A stretch of 43,096 nt of DNA from Desemzia incerta. Lineage in GTDB: Bacteria > Bacillota > Bacilli > Lactobacillales > Carnobacteriaceae. Each line of letters begins with the position of its first letter. Position 1 is the first letter of the stretch. Under the pieces are notes generated by a model. The model made no database searches. It saw only the letters and a list, made by a program, of their open reading frames with translations, and was not told where the DNA came from. The stretch covers positions 1 through 43,096 of the forward strand of contig NZ_FOXW01000010.1 of NCBI RefSeq assembly GCF_900115825.1, read 5' to 3'. Position numbers and translations under genes: made by a program. Shown piece by piece: positions 17,846-28,408 of the stretch.

Positions 17846-19048
17846 CTAGATGTATTCTTGTTTTCTTGCATTTCTTTTTGCAGGTTGTTTCTTTTCTTCT
17901 CTTCTTTTCATAGCAGCACTGACATTCAAGACAATCCCCATAGAAGCAGATAATACCAAAATACTAGATCCCCCATAACTGATAAAAGGATACGTCACTC
18001 CAGTAATCGGCATTAAGCCTAAAATCCCGCCTAAGTTGATAGCGGATTGGATCAATAACATAGTGGCTATTCCAATACACAACAAAGAACCAAAAGGATC
18101 TTTTGTTTTTATCCCAACGTAATAAATTCTTAAAATTAAAAACGCTGAAAGAAGCAAGACAACTAAAACACCTATTAAACCTAACTCTTCTCCGAGAATA
18201 GACATGATGAAATCTGTATACGGCTCAGGCAAGTAGCCTGTTTTTTGTACACTTTCACCTATCCCTACTCCAAATAATCCGCCCCTATTTAAAGCATAAT
18301 AAGAATTCACCAGTTGCAGACCAGTAGATTCCGATACAGCAAATGGATCCCAAAACGCTAAAAAGCGATCATATTGATACCCTTCGACAAAAGGAAGGTT
18401 TGTTCCAAAAGCTCGAATCAATTCCATAACACCAAAAATTACTGCACTGCCGATAACCGCTAAGCCTATTCCAAATTTATATGAAATCCCGCTCGTCAAT
18501 ACCATCATGACCCCAATGGCTAAAATAATGACAGCTCCACCAATATCAGGCTGTAAAATAACAGGCAGCACAATCAGTGCGACAAATAACAACAAAGGTG
18601 CTAAAAAAGCGTTGACGGTTTCTCTTAAATCTTGAACAAAACGATCTTGCCTCTTAGAAAAGATAAAGGCAAAATACCAAATCACTACAATCTTTGCAAA
18701 CTCTGCGGGCTGAAGCCCTCCCAGAGGTCCCAAACTGATCCATCCCTTAGCTCCATTTATCTCTTTTCCAAAGAAGAGTAGATAAATCAGTAACAGGACA
18801 ATAATCCCAATTGCACTACTGACCAACTTTTTATACTTCAACACGTCTAAACGAAGCATAAAAATAACGAATCCTCCAAACAGTCCTACTATAGCAAATA
18901 AGGCTTGGCGAAGAAAATAGTGTTGTGGGTTGTCCATCGTTTGAAGCGCTACAAAACTGCTTGCACTATAGACCATCAACACCCCTATACTAGTCAATAA
19001 TATATACGGAATGAGGATATAATAATCCAGATAATTTACTTTTTTCAT
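17846..19048 (-). CDS. ftsW: Peptidoglycan glycosyltransferase FtsW (SEDS family)
   Basis: The 400-residue polytopic membrane protein has about ten hydrophobic segments and SEDS signatures: GVLMVYSASS, GAKGWISLGPLGGLQPAEFAK, DIGGAVIILAIGVMMVLTSG and GGSSILVLSASMGIVLNVS. It polymerises lipid II at the division septum with a partner penicillin-binding protein. I call FtsW, not RodA, from the position next to pyc. The C-terminus is short and basic. The ATG is unusual: the strong Shine-Dalgarno GAGGAGG is 23 bases away, with a small hairpin between (19055-19067). It has its own promoter (19169-19197). Confidence 0.92.
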   Translation of the reverse strand: MKKVNYLDYYILIPYILLTSIGVLMVYSASSFVALQTMDNPQHYFLRQALFAIVGLFGGFVIFMLRLDVLKYKKLVSSAIGIIVLLLIYLLFFGKEINGAKGWISLGPLGGLQPAEFAKIVVIWYFAFIFSKRQDRFVQDLRETVNAFLAPLLLFVALIVLPVILQPDIGGAVIILAIGVMMVLTSGISYKFGIGLAVIGSAVIFGVMELIRAFGTNLPFVEGYQYDRFLAFWDPFAVSESTGLQLVNSYYALNRGGLFGVGIGESVQKTGYLPEPYTDFIMSILGEELGLIGVLVVLLLSAFLILRIYYVGIKTKDPFGSLLCIGIATMLLIQSAINLGGILGLMPITGVTYPFISYGGSSILVLSASMGIVLNVSAAMKRREEKKQPAKRNARKQEYI

Positions 19049-19078
19049 TTGAGCGGCTAAATTAGCCTTAGCCTCCTC
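19049..19078 (-). promoter_or_regulatory. ftsW ribosome site bridged by a hairpin
   Basis: GAGGAGG (19072-19078), four bases, the hairpin GGCTA-ATT-TAGCC (19055-19067), six bases, then ATG. Folding the 13-base hairpin shortens the gap from 23 to 10 bases. No other start codon lies nearer the Shine-Dalgarno in frame. Confidence 0.5.
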
Positions 19079-19168
19079 TTCTGGTTTCTACAATTTCATT
19101 TTTTTGATCATAAACTCTGATCGGTATTAGACAGTCTATTCTTTCCCGTCTAAATCACCAATAAAAAC

Positions 19169-19197
19169 ATTATAACAACAAAAAGGCTTGACAACAA
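19169..19197 (-). promoter_or_regulatory. ftsW-pyc promoter
   Basis: TTGTTG (19192-19197), a 17-base spacer and consensus TATAAT (19169-19174) on the minus strand. Confidence 0.7.
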
Positions 19198-19253
19198 TAA
19201 GACACTTAAGCAGATAGCCTTTTTTCTGAGAATCATCTCGGTTTCATACATGC

Positions 19254-19290
19254 AAAAAAGTGCGGAACCTATAGGCTCCGCACTTTTTTA
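19254..19290 (-). terminator. typA terminator
   Basis: GTGCGGA/TCCGCAC stem with an inner CCT/AGG pairing, flanked by A6 and T6, 17 bases after the typA stop codon. Confidence 0.9.
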
Positions 19291-19304
19291 TAAGAGTTAA
19301 CGTC

Positions 19305-21140
19305 TTATTTCATTTTGTTCTTTTTAGCAGCTTTTTCACGTTCACCTTTGTTCAGGATTTGTTTACGTAAACGTACGTTAACTGGAGTGATTTCACAGTA
19401 CTCATCTTCTCCGATAAACTCTAATGATTCTTCAAGAGTTAATTTACGTGGAGTTTTGATCACGTTTGTTTGGTCTTTATTCGCTGAACGAATATTTGTT
19501 TTTTGTTTTTCTTTTGTGATGTTAACCGTAATATCATTTTCACGGCTGTTTTGTCCTACGATCATACCTTCGTAGATTTCAGTACCTGGCTCTACAAAAA
19601 TCGTTCCACGGTCTTCAACACCCATAATACCATAAGTTGTAGCTTTTCCAGTTTCAGTAGAAACTAAAGTACCATTACGACGTCCGCCGATAGTCCCTTT
19701 GATAACTGGCAAGTATTGGTCAAATGTATGGTTCATGATTCCGTAACCGCGAGTCATTGATAAGAACTCAGTTGAGTATCCGATCAATCCACGAGCAGGA
19801 GCTAAGAACACAAGTTTTACTTGTCCGTTCCCGTTGTTCACCATGTCGATCATCTCACCTTTACGTAAGCTTAATGATTCAATGATTGAACCCATATATT
19901 CTTCAGGGCTGTCAATTTGAACGCGCTCGAAAGGTTCACATTTCACACCATCAAAATCTTTAACGATAACTTCAGGACGAGAAACTTGTAACTCGTATCC
20001 TTCACGACGCATGTTTTCTACTAAGATAGACAAATGTAATTCTCCACGACCTGAAACGATCCAAGCATCAGGAGATTCTGTGTTTTCTACACGTAAAGAA
20101 ACGTCAGTATGCAATTCAGATAATAAACGGTCTTCTAATTTACGAGAAGTTACCCATTTACCTTCACGACCTGCAAAAGGTGAGTTGTTTGTTAAGAACG
20201 TCATTTGCAATGTTGGTTCATCAATATGCAAGATTGGTAATGGATCGATATGGTCAACAGGTGTAACTGTTTCCCCAACAAAGATATCTTCCATACCAGA
20301 TAAAGCAATCAAATCTCCAGCTCTAGCTTCTTCGATTTCAACACGGTTTAAACCGAAGAATCCTAATAATTTAGTTACACGGAAGTTTTTAGTTGTACCA
20401 TCTAATTTACTTAAAGCAACTTGATCTCCAACTCTGATCGTTCCACGGAATACACGTCCGATACCGATTCTACCAACGTAGTCACTATAATCTAATAATG
20501 AAACTTGGAATTGTAAAGGCTCTTCACTGTTGTCGACTGGTGCTGGAATTTCTTTCAAGATTGTTTCAAATACAGGATCCATAGAAGCTTCTTGTTCACT
20601 TGGATCTTCTGATAAACTACTTGTTCCGTTTAATGCAGAAGCATAAACAACTGGGAATTCTAATTGATCATCGTCTGCTCCCAATTCGATAAATAATTCT
20701 AAAACTTCATCCACAACTTCAGCAGGACGTGCAGAAGGCTTGTCGATTTTATTGATAACAACGATTGGAGTTAATTTTTGCTCCAAGGCTTTTTTCAATA
20801 CGAAACGTGTTTGTGGCATTGTTCCTTCATATGAGTCAACAACCAACACAACTCCGTCTACCATTTTCATGATACGTTCTACTTCTCCACCGAAGTCCGC
20901 ATGTCCTGGTGTATCCATGATGTTGATGTGTGTATCTTTGTATTTAACGGCTGTATTTTTTGCTAAGATCGTGATTCCACGCTCTTGCTCAATAGCATTT
21001 GAGTCCATTGCGCGTTCTGCTAATTGATTATGAGCATCCAATGTATCTGATTGTTTCAGCAATTCATCTACCAAAGTTGTTTTACCGTGGTCAACGTGGG
21101 CAATAATTGCGACATTTCTTAGGTTTTCTCTTCTTTTCAT
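19305..21140 (-). CDS. typA: Ribosome-associated translational GTPase TypA/BipA
   Basis: The 611-residue GTPase of the EF-G family acts in 50S assembly and stress or cold adaptation. It shows the P-loop AHVDHGKT (14-21), DTPGHADF, NKIDKPSARP, a domain II beta-barrel, EF-G domains III and V, and the TypA-specific C-terminal domain (ITKEKQKTNIRSANKDQTNVI, EDEYCEITP). The ATG at 21140 follows TTGGAGG, 11 bases away; an upstream in-frame start at 21176 lacks support. It is a separate unit with a promoter at 21328-21356 and a strong terminator. Confidence 0.97.
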   Translation of the reverse strand: MKRRENLRNVAIIAHVDHGKTTLVDELLKQSDTLDAHNQLAERAMDSNAIEQERGITILAKNTAVKYKDTHINIMDTPGHADFGGEVERIMKMVDGVVLVVDSYEGTMPQTRFVLKKALEQKLTPIVVINKIDKPSARPAEVVDEVLELFIELGADDDQLEFPVVYASALNGTSSLSEDPSEQEASMDPVFETILKEIPAPVDNSEEPLQFQVSLLDYSDYVGRIGIGRVFRGTIRVGDQVALSKLDGTTKNFRVTKLLGFFGLNRVEIEEARAGDLIALSGMEDIFVGETVTPVDHIDPLPILHIDEPTLQMTFLTNNSPFAGREGKWVTSRKLEDRLLSELHTDVSLRVENTESPDAWIVSGRGELHLSILVENMRREGYELQVSRPEVIVKDFDGVKCEPFERVQIDSPEEYMGSIIESLSLRKGEMIDMVNNGNGQVKLVFLAPARGLIGYSTEFLSMTRGYGIMNHTFDQYLPVIKGTIGGRRNGTLVSTETGKATTYGIMGVEDRGTIFVEPGTEIYEGMIVGQNSRENDITVNITKEKQKTNIRSANKDQTNVIKTPRKLTLEESLEFIGEDEYCEITPVNVRLRKQILNKGEREKAAKKNKMK

Positions 21141-21282
21141 TAGTATATATTCCTCCAAGACTTCTTCTGAAATCATTTAATCCATTCTGCTCTGCTTTAT
21201 CTGAGCAAAATACATAAAAAGCTAAACTGTTCTTAATAACGGATGTCTCCGTACATTGCTTATTTCTCACTATTTCCAATAA

Positions 21283-21296
21283 TGAAAACGCTATGA
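21283..21296. promoter_or_regulatory. Weak cre-like site in the typA leader
   Basis: TGAAAACGCTATGA differs at one position from the CcpA consensus TGNAANCGNWNNCA. It lies about 30 bases downstream of the typA -10 element. Such near matches arise by chance. Confidence 0.25.
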
Positions 21297-21327
21297 AAAC
21301 GTACTAGGTTCAACTTTCAACTTTCCT

Positions 21328-21356
21328 AGTGTAACACTTTGCAGAGTATTTGAAAA
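21328..21356 (-). promoter_or_regulatory. typA promoter (candidate)
   Basis: TTTTCA (21351-21356), a 17-base spacer and TACACT (21328-21333) on the minus strand, giving a leader of nearly 190 bases. Confidence 0.45.
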
Positions 21357-21431
21357 GAAAAACTTTCATTTTTTTCATCCTCTAAGCTGCAACTTCTTAT
21401 AATAGACAAACAGTGTTTTATTTTACTTTTT

Positions 21432-22223
21432 TCAGCTTTCTTTTTCAGTCAAATGCTGAATAATTTCTTGATGGGCTGCAGGCGTAGCGACAACGACTGG
21501 ATTTTTTTTCAATAAATCGATTTTTTCACCATTGGCTTGTGTGTAAACTAAACCAACTTCTTCGGCAATCAACTTGCCAGCAGCAATGTCCCATGGAGCT
21601 AATGAAGCGGCTATATAAGCTACTAACCTGCCTGTACTGACATACAATGTTTCCAGACCAGCTGACCCGATCATTCGGACTCCATTACTCTTACGTGCGA
21701 CTTGACGAACCGCCTCATTTTTACCAGATAGCAACAGACTGCTAATGGCTACCAACCCGTCTTTCAACGGGAGATCTTGAACAGTATCTATTCGTTGTCC
21801 ATTACAACTAGCTCCTTGACCTTTGATTGCACTGTACAATTCATCTTTCATCACATTATAAATATATGCCATCTGTCCAATTCCGTCTTCGTACACAGCT
21901 ACCATGACAGCAAAATCATTCTGTTGTTTTACAAAATTCAACGTTCCATCTATAGGGTCAATGATCCAAACTACCCCATTCAAATCTTTTATCTCTTCAT
22001 TGTCACTTTCTTCTGCAAAGATTCGTTCATCAGGAAAATGCTGGCGAATATTTTTGATCAACATTTCCTCTGTTTTCTTGTCCATTTCTGTAACTAAATC
22101 ATTTCGATTCGACTTCTCTTCTACTTGGATGCTTTTTTCAAATGAATCCTTAATCGTTTTTCCGGCTTCAAGCACCCACTGTGTAATCAGTTCATTCCTT
22201 TTATTGATTTGTTCCAAACCCAT
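21432..22223 (-). CDS. Inositol monophosphatase family protein
   Basis: The protein of about 263 residues has the metal-binding signatures of the SuhB/YktC family: EESDNEE, WIIDPIDGTLNFV and, near the C-terminus, APWDIAAGKLIAEEVG. These are Mg-dependent sugar or inositol phosphate phosphatases; the substrate cannot be told from sequence. Start choice is between ATG at 22223 and the GTG just before it; the purine run GAAAGAAAGGG is very close to both. It lies directly after the UPF0223 gene, matching the yktA-yktC pairing of Bacillus. No terminator is visible after it. Confidence 0.88.
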   Translation of the reverse strand: MGLEQINKRNELITQWVLEAGKTIKDSFEKSIQVEEKSNRNDLVTEMDKKTEEMLIKNIRQHFPDERIFAEESDNEEIKDLNGVVWIIDPIDGTLNFVKQQNDFAVMVAVYEDGIGQMAYIYNVMKDELYSAIKGQGASCNGQRIDTVQDLPLKDGLVAISSLLLSGKNEAVRQVARKSNGVRMIGSAGLETLYVSTGRLVAYIAASLAPWDIAAGKLIAEEVGLVYTQANGEKIDLLKKNPVVVATPAAHQEIIQHLTEKES

Positions 22224-22264
22224 CACCCTTTCTTTCTATTTTATAGCTCAATATAAGTATACAT

Positions 22265-22537
22265 TTACATTTTTATGGTTTTGCTTGTACCTTCTTTAGC
22301 AGCTTTTACTACTCGGTACAAGGAGTAACCAGAAATATCTTCGAATTTGTTACCCCATCGTTTTTCTTCTCCTTTAGAAGGAATAACTTTTTTAAATAAA
22401 GCATATTGAGCTAAGAATTCTTCTCTGTCTACTCCAGTTTCGTAAGCCAACTCTACTAAACGCCATAGATTTACAACATTTACCATTTCATCTCGCTTCC
22501 ACTCATAGTCTAGTGGATACTCATAACTGTTTTTCAT
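22265..22537 (-). CDS. UPF0223 family protein (YktA-like)
   Basis: This 90-residue protein matches the YktA family by its N-terminal YEYPLDYEWKRDEMVNVVNL and the KVIPSKGEEKRWGNKFEDISGYSLYR block. It is probably a small helical cytoplasmic protein of unknown function. It precedes the phosphatase gene by about 40 bases and probably shares its transcript. Confidence 0.85.
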   Translation of the reverse strand: MKNSYEYPLDYEWKRDEMVNVVNLWRLVELAYETGVDREEFLAQYALFKKVIPSKGEEKRWGNKFEDISGYSLYRVVKAAKEGTSKTIKM

Positions 22538-22639
22538 CTTACCAACCTCGTTCGATTATTTATAGTCCATTTTTTTCTTCTTTTTCTATTATACCAAAAA
22601 ACAAGGTATATTGCTGTTCTGAACTTTTATCCTATGTAA

Positions 22640-22682
22640 ATAAAAAAAGAGAAACTGGAATCATGATTCCAGCTTCTCTTAA
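22640..22682 (-). terminator. pdh operon terminator
   Basis: A stem of about 16 base pairs (22647-22680, one mismatch) with a GAATCATGATTC core, flanked by A/T runs, 35 bases after the pdhD stop codon. Confidence 0.85.
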
Positions 22683-22714
22683 AGTGTTCACCGTACTAGA
22701 CGATTAATCTACTT

Positions 22715-24121
22715 TTACATGTGAATTGGCATTCCTAATGCTGCTTCAGCTGCATCCATAACAGATTCACCTAAAGTTGGGTGAGCATGGATTGTCAATG
22801 AAATGTCTTCTGCATTCATTCCACTTTCAATTGCTAACCCTAATTCAGCAATCAAGTCACTTGCACTTACTCCGGCAACTTGTGCACCAACGATAACGTT
22901 GTCTTCTTTAGTAACAACTAAACGAACAAATCCTTCAGTTGCATTTAAAGAAAGTGCACGTCCGTTACCAGCTAATGGGAATTTAAATGCTTTAACATCT
23001 AATCCTTTTTCTTTAGCTTCTTTTTCGTTTAATCCAACGATGGCAATTTCAGGATCTGTAAATGCAACAGCCGGCATAGCACGATAGTCAACAGCAACTT
23101 TTTTACCAGAAATAGCTTCTGCAGCTACTTTTGCTTCATAACTAGCTTTGTGAGCAAGAGCTGGACCAGGTACGATATCTCCAATAGCGAAGATGTGGTC
23201 TACACTTGTACGTCCTTGTTCGTCAACTTCAACTAATCCGCGATCAGTCATGTTGACACCAGCAGCTTCTAATCCTAATTCATCTGTATTTGGACGACGT
23301 CCTACAGTTACCATTACATAATCTGCATCGATTGACTCTTCTTTACCGTTTGCTTCATATTTAACTGTAACTCCGTTGTCTGTTTCTACAGCTTCTTTAG
23401 CCATAGCACTTGTTACGACTTTAACACCTTTAGCTTTGAAGTTCTTTTCAACTAATTTAACAACATCTTTTTCGAATCCACCTAAAATAGTGTTCATACC
23501 TTCAAGAATCGTTACTTCAGCACCTAAGTTAGCGTAAGCACCGGCTAATTCACTACCGATATAACCTCCACCTACAACAACTAATTTCTTAGGAACTTCT
23601 TTAAGGTTCAACCCACCAGTTGAATCGATTACTCGTCCGCCGAATTTAAATCCTTTGATTTCGATCGGGCGACTACCTGTTGCAATAATAGCGTTTTTGA
23701 ACGTGTATGTTTGTGCACTCATTTCAGTCATCACACGCATGGTATGATCATTGTTGAAATAAGCTTCTCCACGTAAAATTTCTACTTTGTTCTTTTTAAG
23801 CAACATTTCGATACCGCTAGTCAATGTGTTCACTACTTTGTTGTCTTTCCATTCTTGAGTTTTAGTAAAATCAAGAGTGACATTCTCCGTAGTAACACCA
23901 AATACTGATGAATCTAAAGCTTCTTGGTAACGATGTCCAGCACTGATCAATGCTTTAGAAGGAATACAACCAACGTTTAAACAAACTCCGCCGATGTATT
24001 CTCTTTCAACGATCGCTACTTTTTGTCCTAATTGTGCAGCACGGATAGCCGCAACATATCCGCCTGGTCCTGAACCTACAACAACTGTGTCTAATTCTAA
24101 TGCGAAATCTCCTACTACCAT
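22715..24121 (-). CDS. pdhD: Dihydrolipoyl dehydrogenase (E3)
   Basis: The 468-residue flavoprotein reoxidises the dihydrolipoyl arm of E2 with NAD. It shows the FAD-binding [15 protein letters not shown], the redox disulfide C47-C52 in [13 protein letters not shown], the NAD site [19 protein letters not shown], and the C-terminal active site HAHPTLGES. It is the last gene of the operon, 12 bases after pdhC, and ends at a strong terminator. As the only E3 here it may also serve other 2-oxoacid dehydrogenases; none is in the window. Confidence 0.97.
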   Translation of the reverse strand: MVVGDFALELDTVVVGSGPGGYVAAIRAAQLGQKVAIVEREYIGGVCLNVGCIPSKALISAGHRYQEALDSSVFGVTTENVTLDFTKTQEWKDNKVVNTLTSGIEMLLKKNKVEILRGEAYFNNDHTMRVMTEMSAQTYTFKNAIIATGSRPIEIKGFKFGGRVIDSTGGLNLKEVPKKLVVVGGGYIGSELAGAYANLGAEVTILEGMNTILGGFEKDVVKLVEKNFKAKGVKVVTSAMAKEAVETDNGVTVKYEANGKEESIDADYVMVTVGRRPNTDELGLEAAGVNMTDRGLVEVDEQGRTSVDHIFAIGDIVPGPALAHKASYEAKVAAEAISGKKVAVDYRAMPAVAFTDPEIAIVGLNEKEAKEKGLDVKAFKFPLAGNGRALSLNATEGFVRLVVTKEDNVIVGAQVAGVSASDLIAELGLAIESGMNAEDISLTIHAHPTLGESVMDAAEAALGMPIHM

Positions 24122-24133
24122 TTAGTTTTCACC

Positions 24134-25759
24134 TTAACCTTCCATTAATAACAATTCTGGATCTGCTAACAATCTCTTAATGTTGTTCATTGCTTTTTGA
24201 GCAGTTGCTCCATCGACAATACGGTGGTCAAAACTTAATGAAAGTTTCATGACACGTCCAACAGCAATTTCACCTTCAGCATTAATGATTGGTTGTTGCG
24301 TGATTGTACCTACACCTAAGATCGCTACTTCAGGGTAGTTGATAACCGGAGTAAACCAGCCGCCGCCAACTGAACCAATGTTACTGATTGAGATTGAACC
24401 GTTTCTCATGTCTGCTGCAGCTAATTTACCTTCATGAGCTTGAGCTGCTTTGTCATTGATTTCGTCTGCAATTGTAAACATCCCTTTTGCATCAGCATTT
24501 TTAACGTTTGGTACATATAAACCATTGTCAGTATCTGTTGCGATACCAATGTTGATGTAGTTTTTGTATACAATTTCTTGAGATGCATCATCAATAGAAG
24601 CATTCATTACAGGGAATGCTTTTACTGTAGCTGCCAATGCTTTAACTACATATGGTAAGAAAGTAAGTTTTGTGCCTTTTTCAGCAGCAATTGATTTGAA
24701 TTTCTTACGGTGATCCCATAATTTAGAAACTTCTACTTCGTCATGCAATGTAACATGAGGAGCAGTATGTTTGCTGTTTACCATTGCTTTAGCAATAGCT
24801 TTTCTTGTTGGTGTCATTTTTTCGCGAGTTTCTGCTTCGCCCATAGAAGAAGTAAATGGTTGTGCAGCTGGTGCTTCTTCTTTTTTGCTTTCTTTTGCTG
24901 CTGGAGTTGCAGTAGTTTCAGCTTTTTCTTCTTTAGCTGGAGCTGGAGCAGCAGTTTCGCCTGACATAAAGCTTTGTACGTCTTCTTTAGTTGTACGTCC
25001 GCCTTTACCAGATGGAGTAACTAAAGCGATATCTACGTCATTTTCACGAGCAAATTGACGAACTGAAGGCATAGCTAGTACGCGTTCGTTACGTTCACCA
25101 GTTTGAGGTGTTGATGCAGCAGGTTTGCTTTCAGTTGCAGCTGCAGAAGAAGTTTCAGCTGCAGGAGCTGACTCGTCAACGTATCCTGGAACATCGATTT
25201 CTACAAGAACGTCGCCAACTGTAGCTACTGTTCCTTCAGAAACTAGGATGCTTTTAACTGTTCCAGAAACTGGAGAAGCAATTTCTTCAACAGATTTGTC
25301 GTTTTGGATTTCAGCAATTGAATCTTCTTCTTCAATTGTATCTCCTTCAGCGATCAACCATTTTACGATTTCGCCTTCTGCCATTCCTTCACCAACGTCT
25401 GGCATTTTGAATTTATAGATTGAAGATCCTGTTGAACCAGAAGTTGCTGGATCAACAGCTTTTTCTTCGTTTGCAGGTGAAGATGGAGTAGATGCTGCTG
25501 CATCTTCTTCGTCTTCATGTCCTGGTGCATCGATTTCGATCAATACATCTCCAACAGTTGCTACTGTTCCCTCAGGTACTAAGATTTTTTTGATTGTTCC
25601 AGAAACTGGAGTAGCAATCTCTTCAACTGATTTGTCGTTTTGGATTTCAGCAACTGAATCTTCTTCTTGTACTGTATCTCCTTCAGCGACTAACCATTTT
25701 ACGATTTCGCCTTCTGCCATTCCTTCGCCAACGTCTGGCATTTTAAATTTGAAAGCCAT
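24134..25759 (-). CDS. pdhC: Dihydrolipoamide acetyltransferase (E2)
   Basis: The 541-residue E2 forms the core of pyruvate dehydrogenase. Two tandem lipoyl domains (2-77 and 115-192) carry the lipoylated Lys at 43 and 155 in the motif QNDKSVEE. Ala/Pro/Ser-rich linkers separate them from the E1/E3-binding domain (228-265, [15 protein letters not shown]) and from the acetyltransferase domain (about 320-541) with [10 protein letters not shown]. The start at 25759 has GAAAGGAAGAAATAAAC upstream; a longer in-frame start at 25861 adds 34 residues unlike the family and is rejected. The two lipoyl domains are nearly identical, so an internal duplication is clear. Confidence 0.96.
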   Translation of the reverse strand: MAFKFKMPDVGEGMAEGEIVKWLVAEGDTVQEEDSVAEIQNDKSVEEIATPVSGTIKKILVPEGTVATVGDVLIEIDAPGHEDEEDAAASTPSSPANEEKAVDPATSGSTGSSIYKFKMPDVGEGMAEGEIVKWLIAEGDTIEEEDSIAEIQNDKSVEEIASPVSGTVKSILVSEGTVATVGDVLVEIDVPGYVDESAPAAETSSAAATESKPAASTPQTGERNERVLAMPSVRQFARENDVDIALVTPSGKGGRTTKEDVQSFMSGETAAPAPAKEEKAETTATPAAKESKKEEAPAAQPFTSSMGEAETREKMTPTRKAIAKAMVNSKHTAPHVTLHDEVEVSKLWDHRKKFKSIAAEKGTKLTFLPYVVKALAATVKAFPVMNASIDDASQEIVYKNYINIGIATDTDNGLYVPNVKNADAKGMFTIADEINDKAAQAHEGKLAAADMRNGSISISNIGSVGGGWFTPVINYPEVAILGVGTITQQPIINAEGEIAVGRVMKLSLSFDHRIVDGATAQKAMNNIKRLLADPELLLMEG

Positions 25760-25912
25760 GTTTATTTCTTCCTTTCTCTCTATCACTGTAGTTTTAAACT
25801 TTTTGTAAGATGAATAATATGAATGAATGCCTCCTTCCACTTCAATGTTAAAGTCATTCATTCATATTCTATTAAAAATCTTCCGTTTAGAAAAGCAATG
25901 ACACTTTTAAAA

Positions 25913-26890
25913 TTAGAAGTTTACAGTTTCTTTAACTTGTTCAAAAATATCTTTTGAGTTAACGTTCCAGTCATCTTCAGCTAAACCGAATGGGAAGATC
26001 GTATCAGGAGCTGCTACAAATCCAACTGGAGCTTCAAGAGATAACACAGCACGTTGCGAGATTTCAGAAATAACTGTTGGACCTACACCAGCTTGGCGTT
26101 GAGCTTCTTGAACAACTACTACACGTCCAGTTTTTTCAACTGATGCAATGATGGTTTCGATATCTAATGGAGAAATTGTTCTCAAATCGATAATTTCTGC
26201 TGAGATGCCTTCTTTTTCTAATTCATCTGCAGCTTTTAGTGATTCACGAACCATAGCTCCGTAAGTGATGATGGAAACATCTTTTCCTTCACGAGTAACT
26301 GCTGCTTTACCTAGAGGAACAGTGTATTGCTCTTCAGGAACTTCATCACGGAATGAACGGTAAAGTCTCATATGCTCTAAGAAGACAACTGGGTCGTTGT
26401 CACGAATAGATGCTGTCAACAATCCTTTTGCATCATAAGGGTTTGATGGAACAACCACTTTCAAACCTGGAGATTGCGTGAACAAACCTTCTAAGTTATC
26501 AGCATGTAATTCCGGTGTATGAACTCCCCCACCAAATGGCATACGGAAAGTGATCGGCATAGTACGGGTACCACCCATACGGTAACGAGTACGAGCTGCT
26601 TGAGCTACAATAGAATCCATTACTTCAAAAATGAAACCAATAAATTGGATTTCTGGTACTGGACGGAATCCTTGAAGAGCTAAACCAATAGCCATTCCAC
26701 CAATCGCAGATTCAGATAGTGGAGTATCACTTACGCGATCTTCACCATATTTTTCGCTAAGACCTGTAGTAGCACGGAAAACTCCACCGTTTTTACCAAC
26801 GTCTTCACCAAAAATCATCACTTTATTGTCTTGTGCCATTTCTTGATCTAGCGCTTCAGTGATCGCTTGAATCATTGTTTTTTGTGCCAT
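25913..26890 (-). CDS. pdhB: Pyruvate dehydrogenase E1 component, beta subunit
   Basis: The 325-residue transketolase-like beta subunit forms the thiamine-diphosphate site with PdhA. It shows the family blocks [52 protein letters not shown] and the C-terminal [14 protein letters not shown]. It starts two bases after pdhA with GGAGAGTAAATC as ribosome site, so the subunits are translated together in near-equal amounts. A gap of about 150 bases to pdhC is short of signals. Confidence 0.97.
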   Translation of the reverse strand: MAQKTMIQAITEALDQEMAQDNKVMIFGEDVGKNGGVFRATTGLSEKYGEDRVSDTPLSESAIGGMAIGLALQGFRPVPEIQFIGFIFEVMDSIVAQAARTRYRMGGTRTMPITFRMPFGGGVHTPELHADNLEGLFTQSPGLKVVVPSNPYDAKGLLTASIRDNDPVVFLEHMRLYRSFRDEVPEEQYTVPLGKAAVTREGKDVSIITYGAMVRESLKAADELEKEGISAEIIDLRTISPLDIETIIASVEKTGRVVVVQEAQRQAGVGPTVISEISQRAVLSLEAPVGFVAAPDTIFPFGLAEDDWNVNSKDIFEQVKETVNF

Positions 26891-26892
26891 GA

Positions 26893-28002
<1,110 letters not shown>

Positions 28003-28094
28003 TTATTACCCATTCCTCTCTTTTAAGCAGTATGATTTTTTAGAAATTAATACAGCTTTTTGAAACTGTATCAATTAATTTCGTTTACTATACA

Positions 28095-28123
28095 AATCTA
28101 TCATTCTTTTTGTTATTTTGCAA
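28095..28123 (-). promoter_or_regulatory. pdh operon promoter
   Basis: TTGCAA (28118-28123), a 17-base spacer and TAGATT (28095-28100) on the minus strand; the leader to the pdhA ATG is about 85 bases. Confidence 0.6.
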
Positions 28124-28210
28124 GCACTTAATCTATGGTTTGAAATTATTCATTTAAAATGGAGTAAGAACGCTTTCTATTCCTTTATAAAGCCCTCTTC
28201 TATTTCGACC

Positions 28211-28228
28211 AAATGAACGTATTCACAA
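28211..28228 (-). promoter_or_regulatory. Rex-like operator candidate upstream of pdhA
   Basis: The left half TTGTGAA, four bases and TTCA follow the Rex consensus TTGTGAANNNNTTCACAA, but the last three positions differ. It is about 90 bases upstream of the -35 element. NADH-responsive control of pdh by Rex is known in related Firmicutes; here it is a guess. Confidence 0.25.
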
Positions 28229-28368
28229 TTTAACCATAATGAAGCGTTTGCTTTTTTAAGCAGATACTGATAACTCCACCATCTTTTCGCTGTTTTTTTA
28301 AATTAAAATCTGTTACACAAACAGATTAACTCTGTACTATTTTTCACACGACTGTACTTGTTTTAAAA

Positions 28369-28406
28369 AATCAAAAAAGAAGCGCAACAATTCGCGCTTC
28401 TTTTTT
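28369..28406 (-). terminator. gdhA terminator
   Basis: GAAGCGC/GCGCTTC stem extended by A6/T6, loop of eight bases, immediately after the gdhA stop codon on the minus strand. Confidence 0.9.
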
Positions 28407-28408
28407 GA

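Noticed and set aside
20011-20424. 137-codon plus-strand frame inside typA
   Set aside because: Antisense to conserved TypA sequence, no start signals.
21091-21279. 62-codon minus-strand frame across the typA leader
   Set aside because: It overlaps the typA start in another frame and has no ribosome site or recognisable features.
24743-25808. Several overlapping plus-strand frames opposite pdhC, Ser/Pro/Thr-rich
   Set aside because: They are antisense shadows of Ala/Pro/Lys-rich linkers and lipoyl domains, without ribosome sites or family resemblance.
28245-28270. cre-like GAAGCGTTTGC sequence upstream of pdhA
   Set aside because: Two to three mismatches to the CcpA consensus in every alignment.
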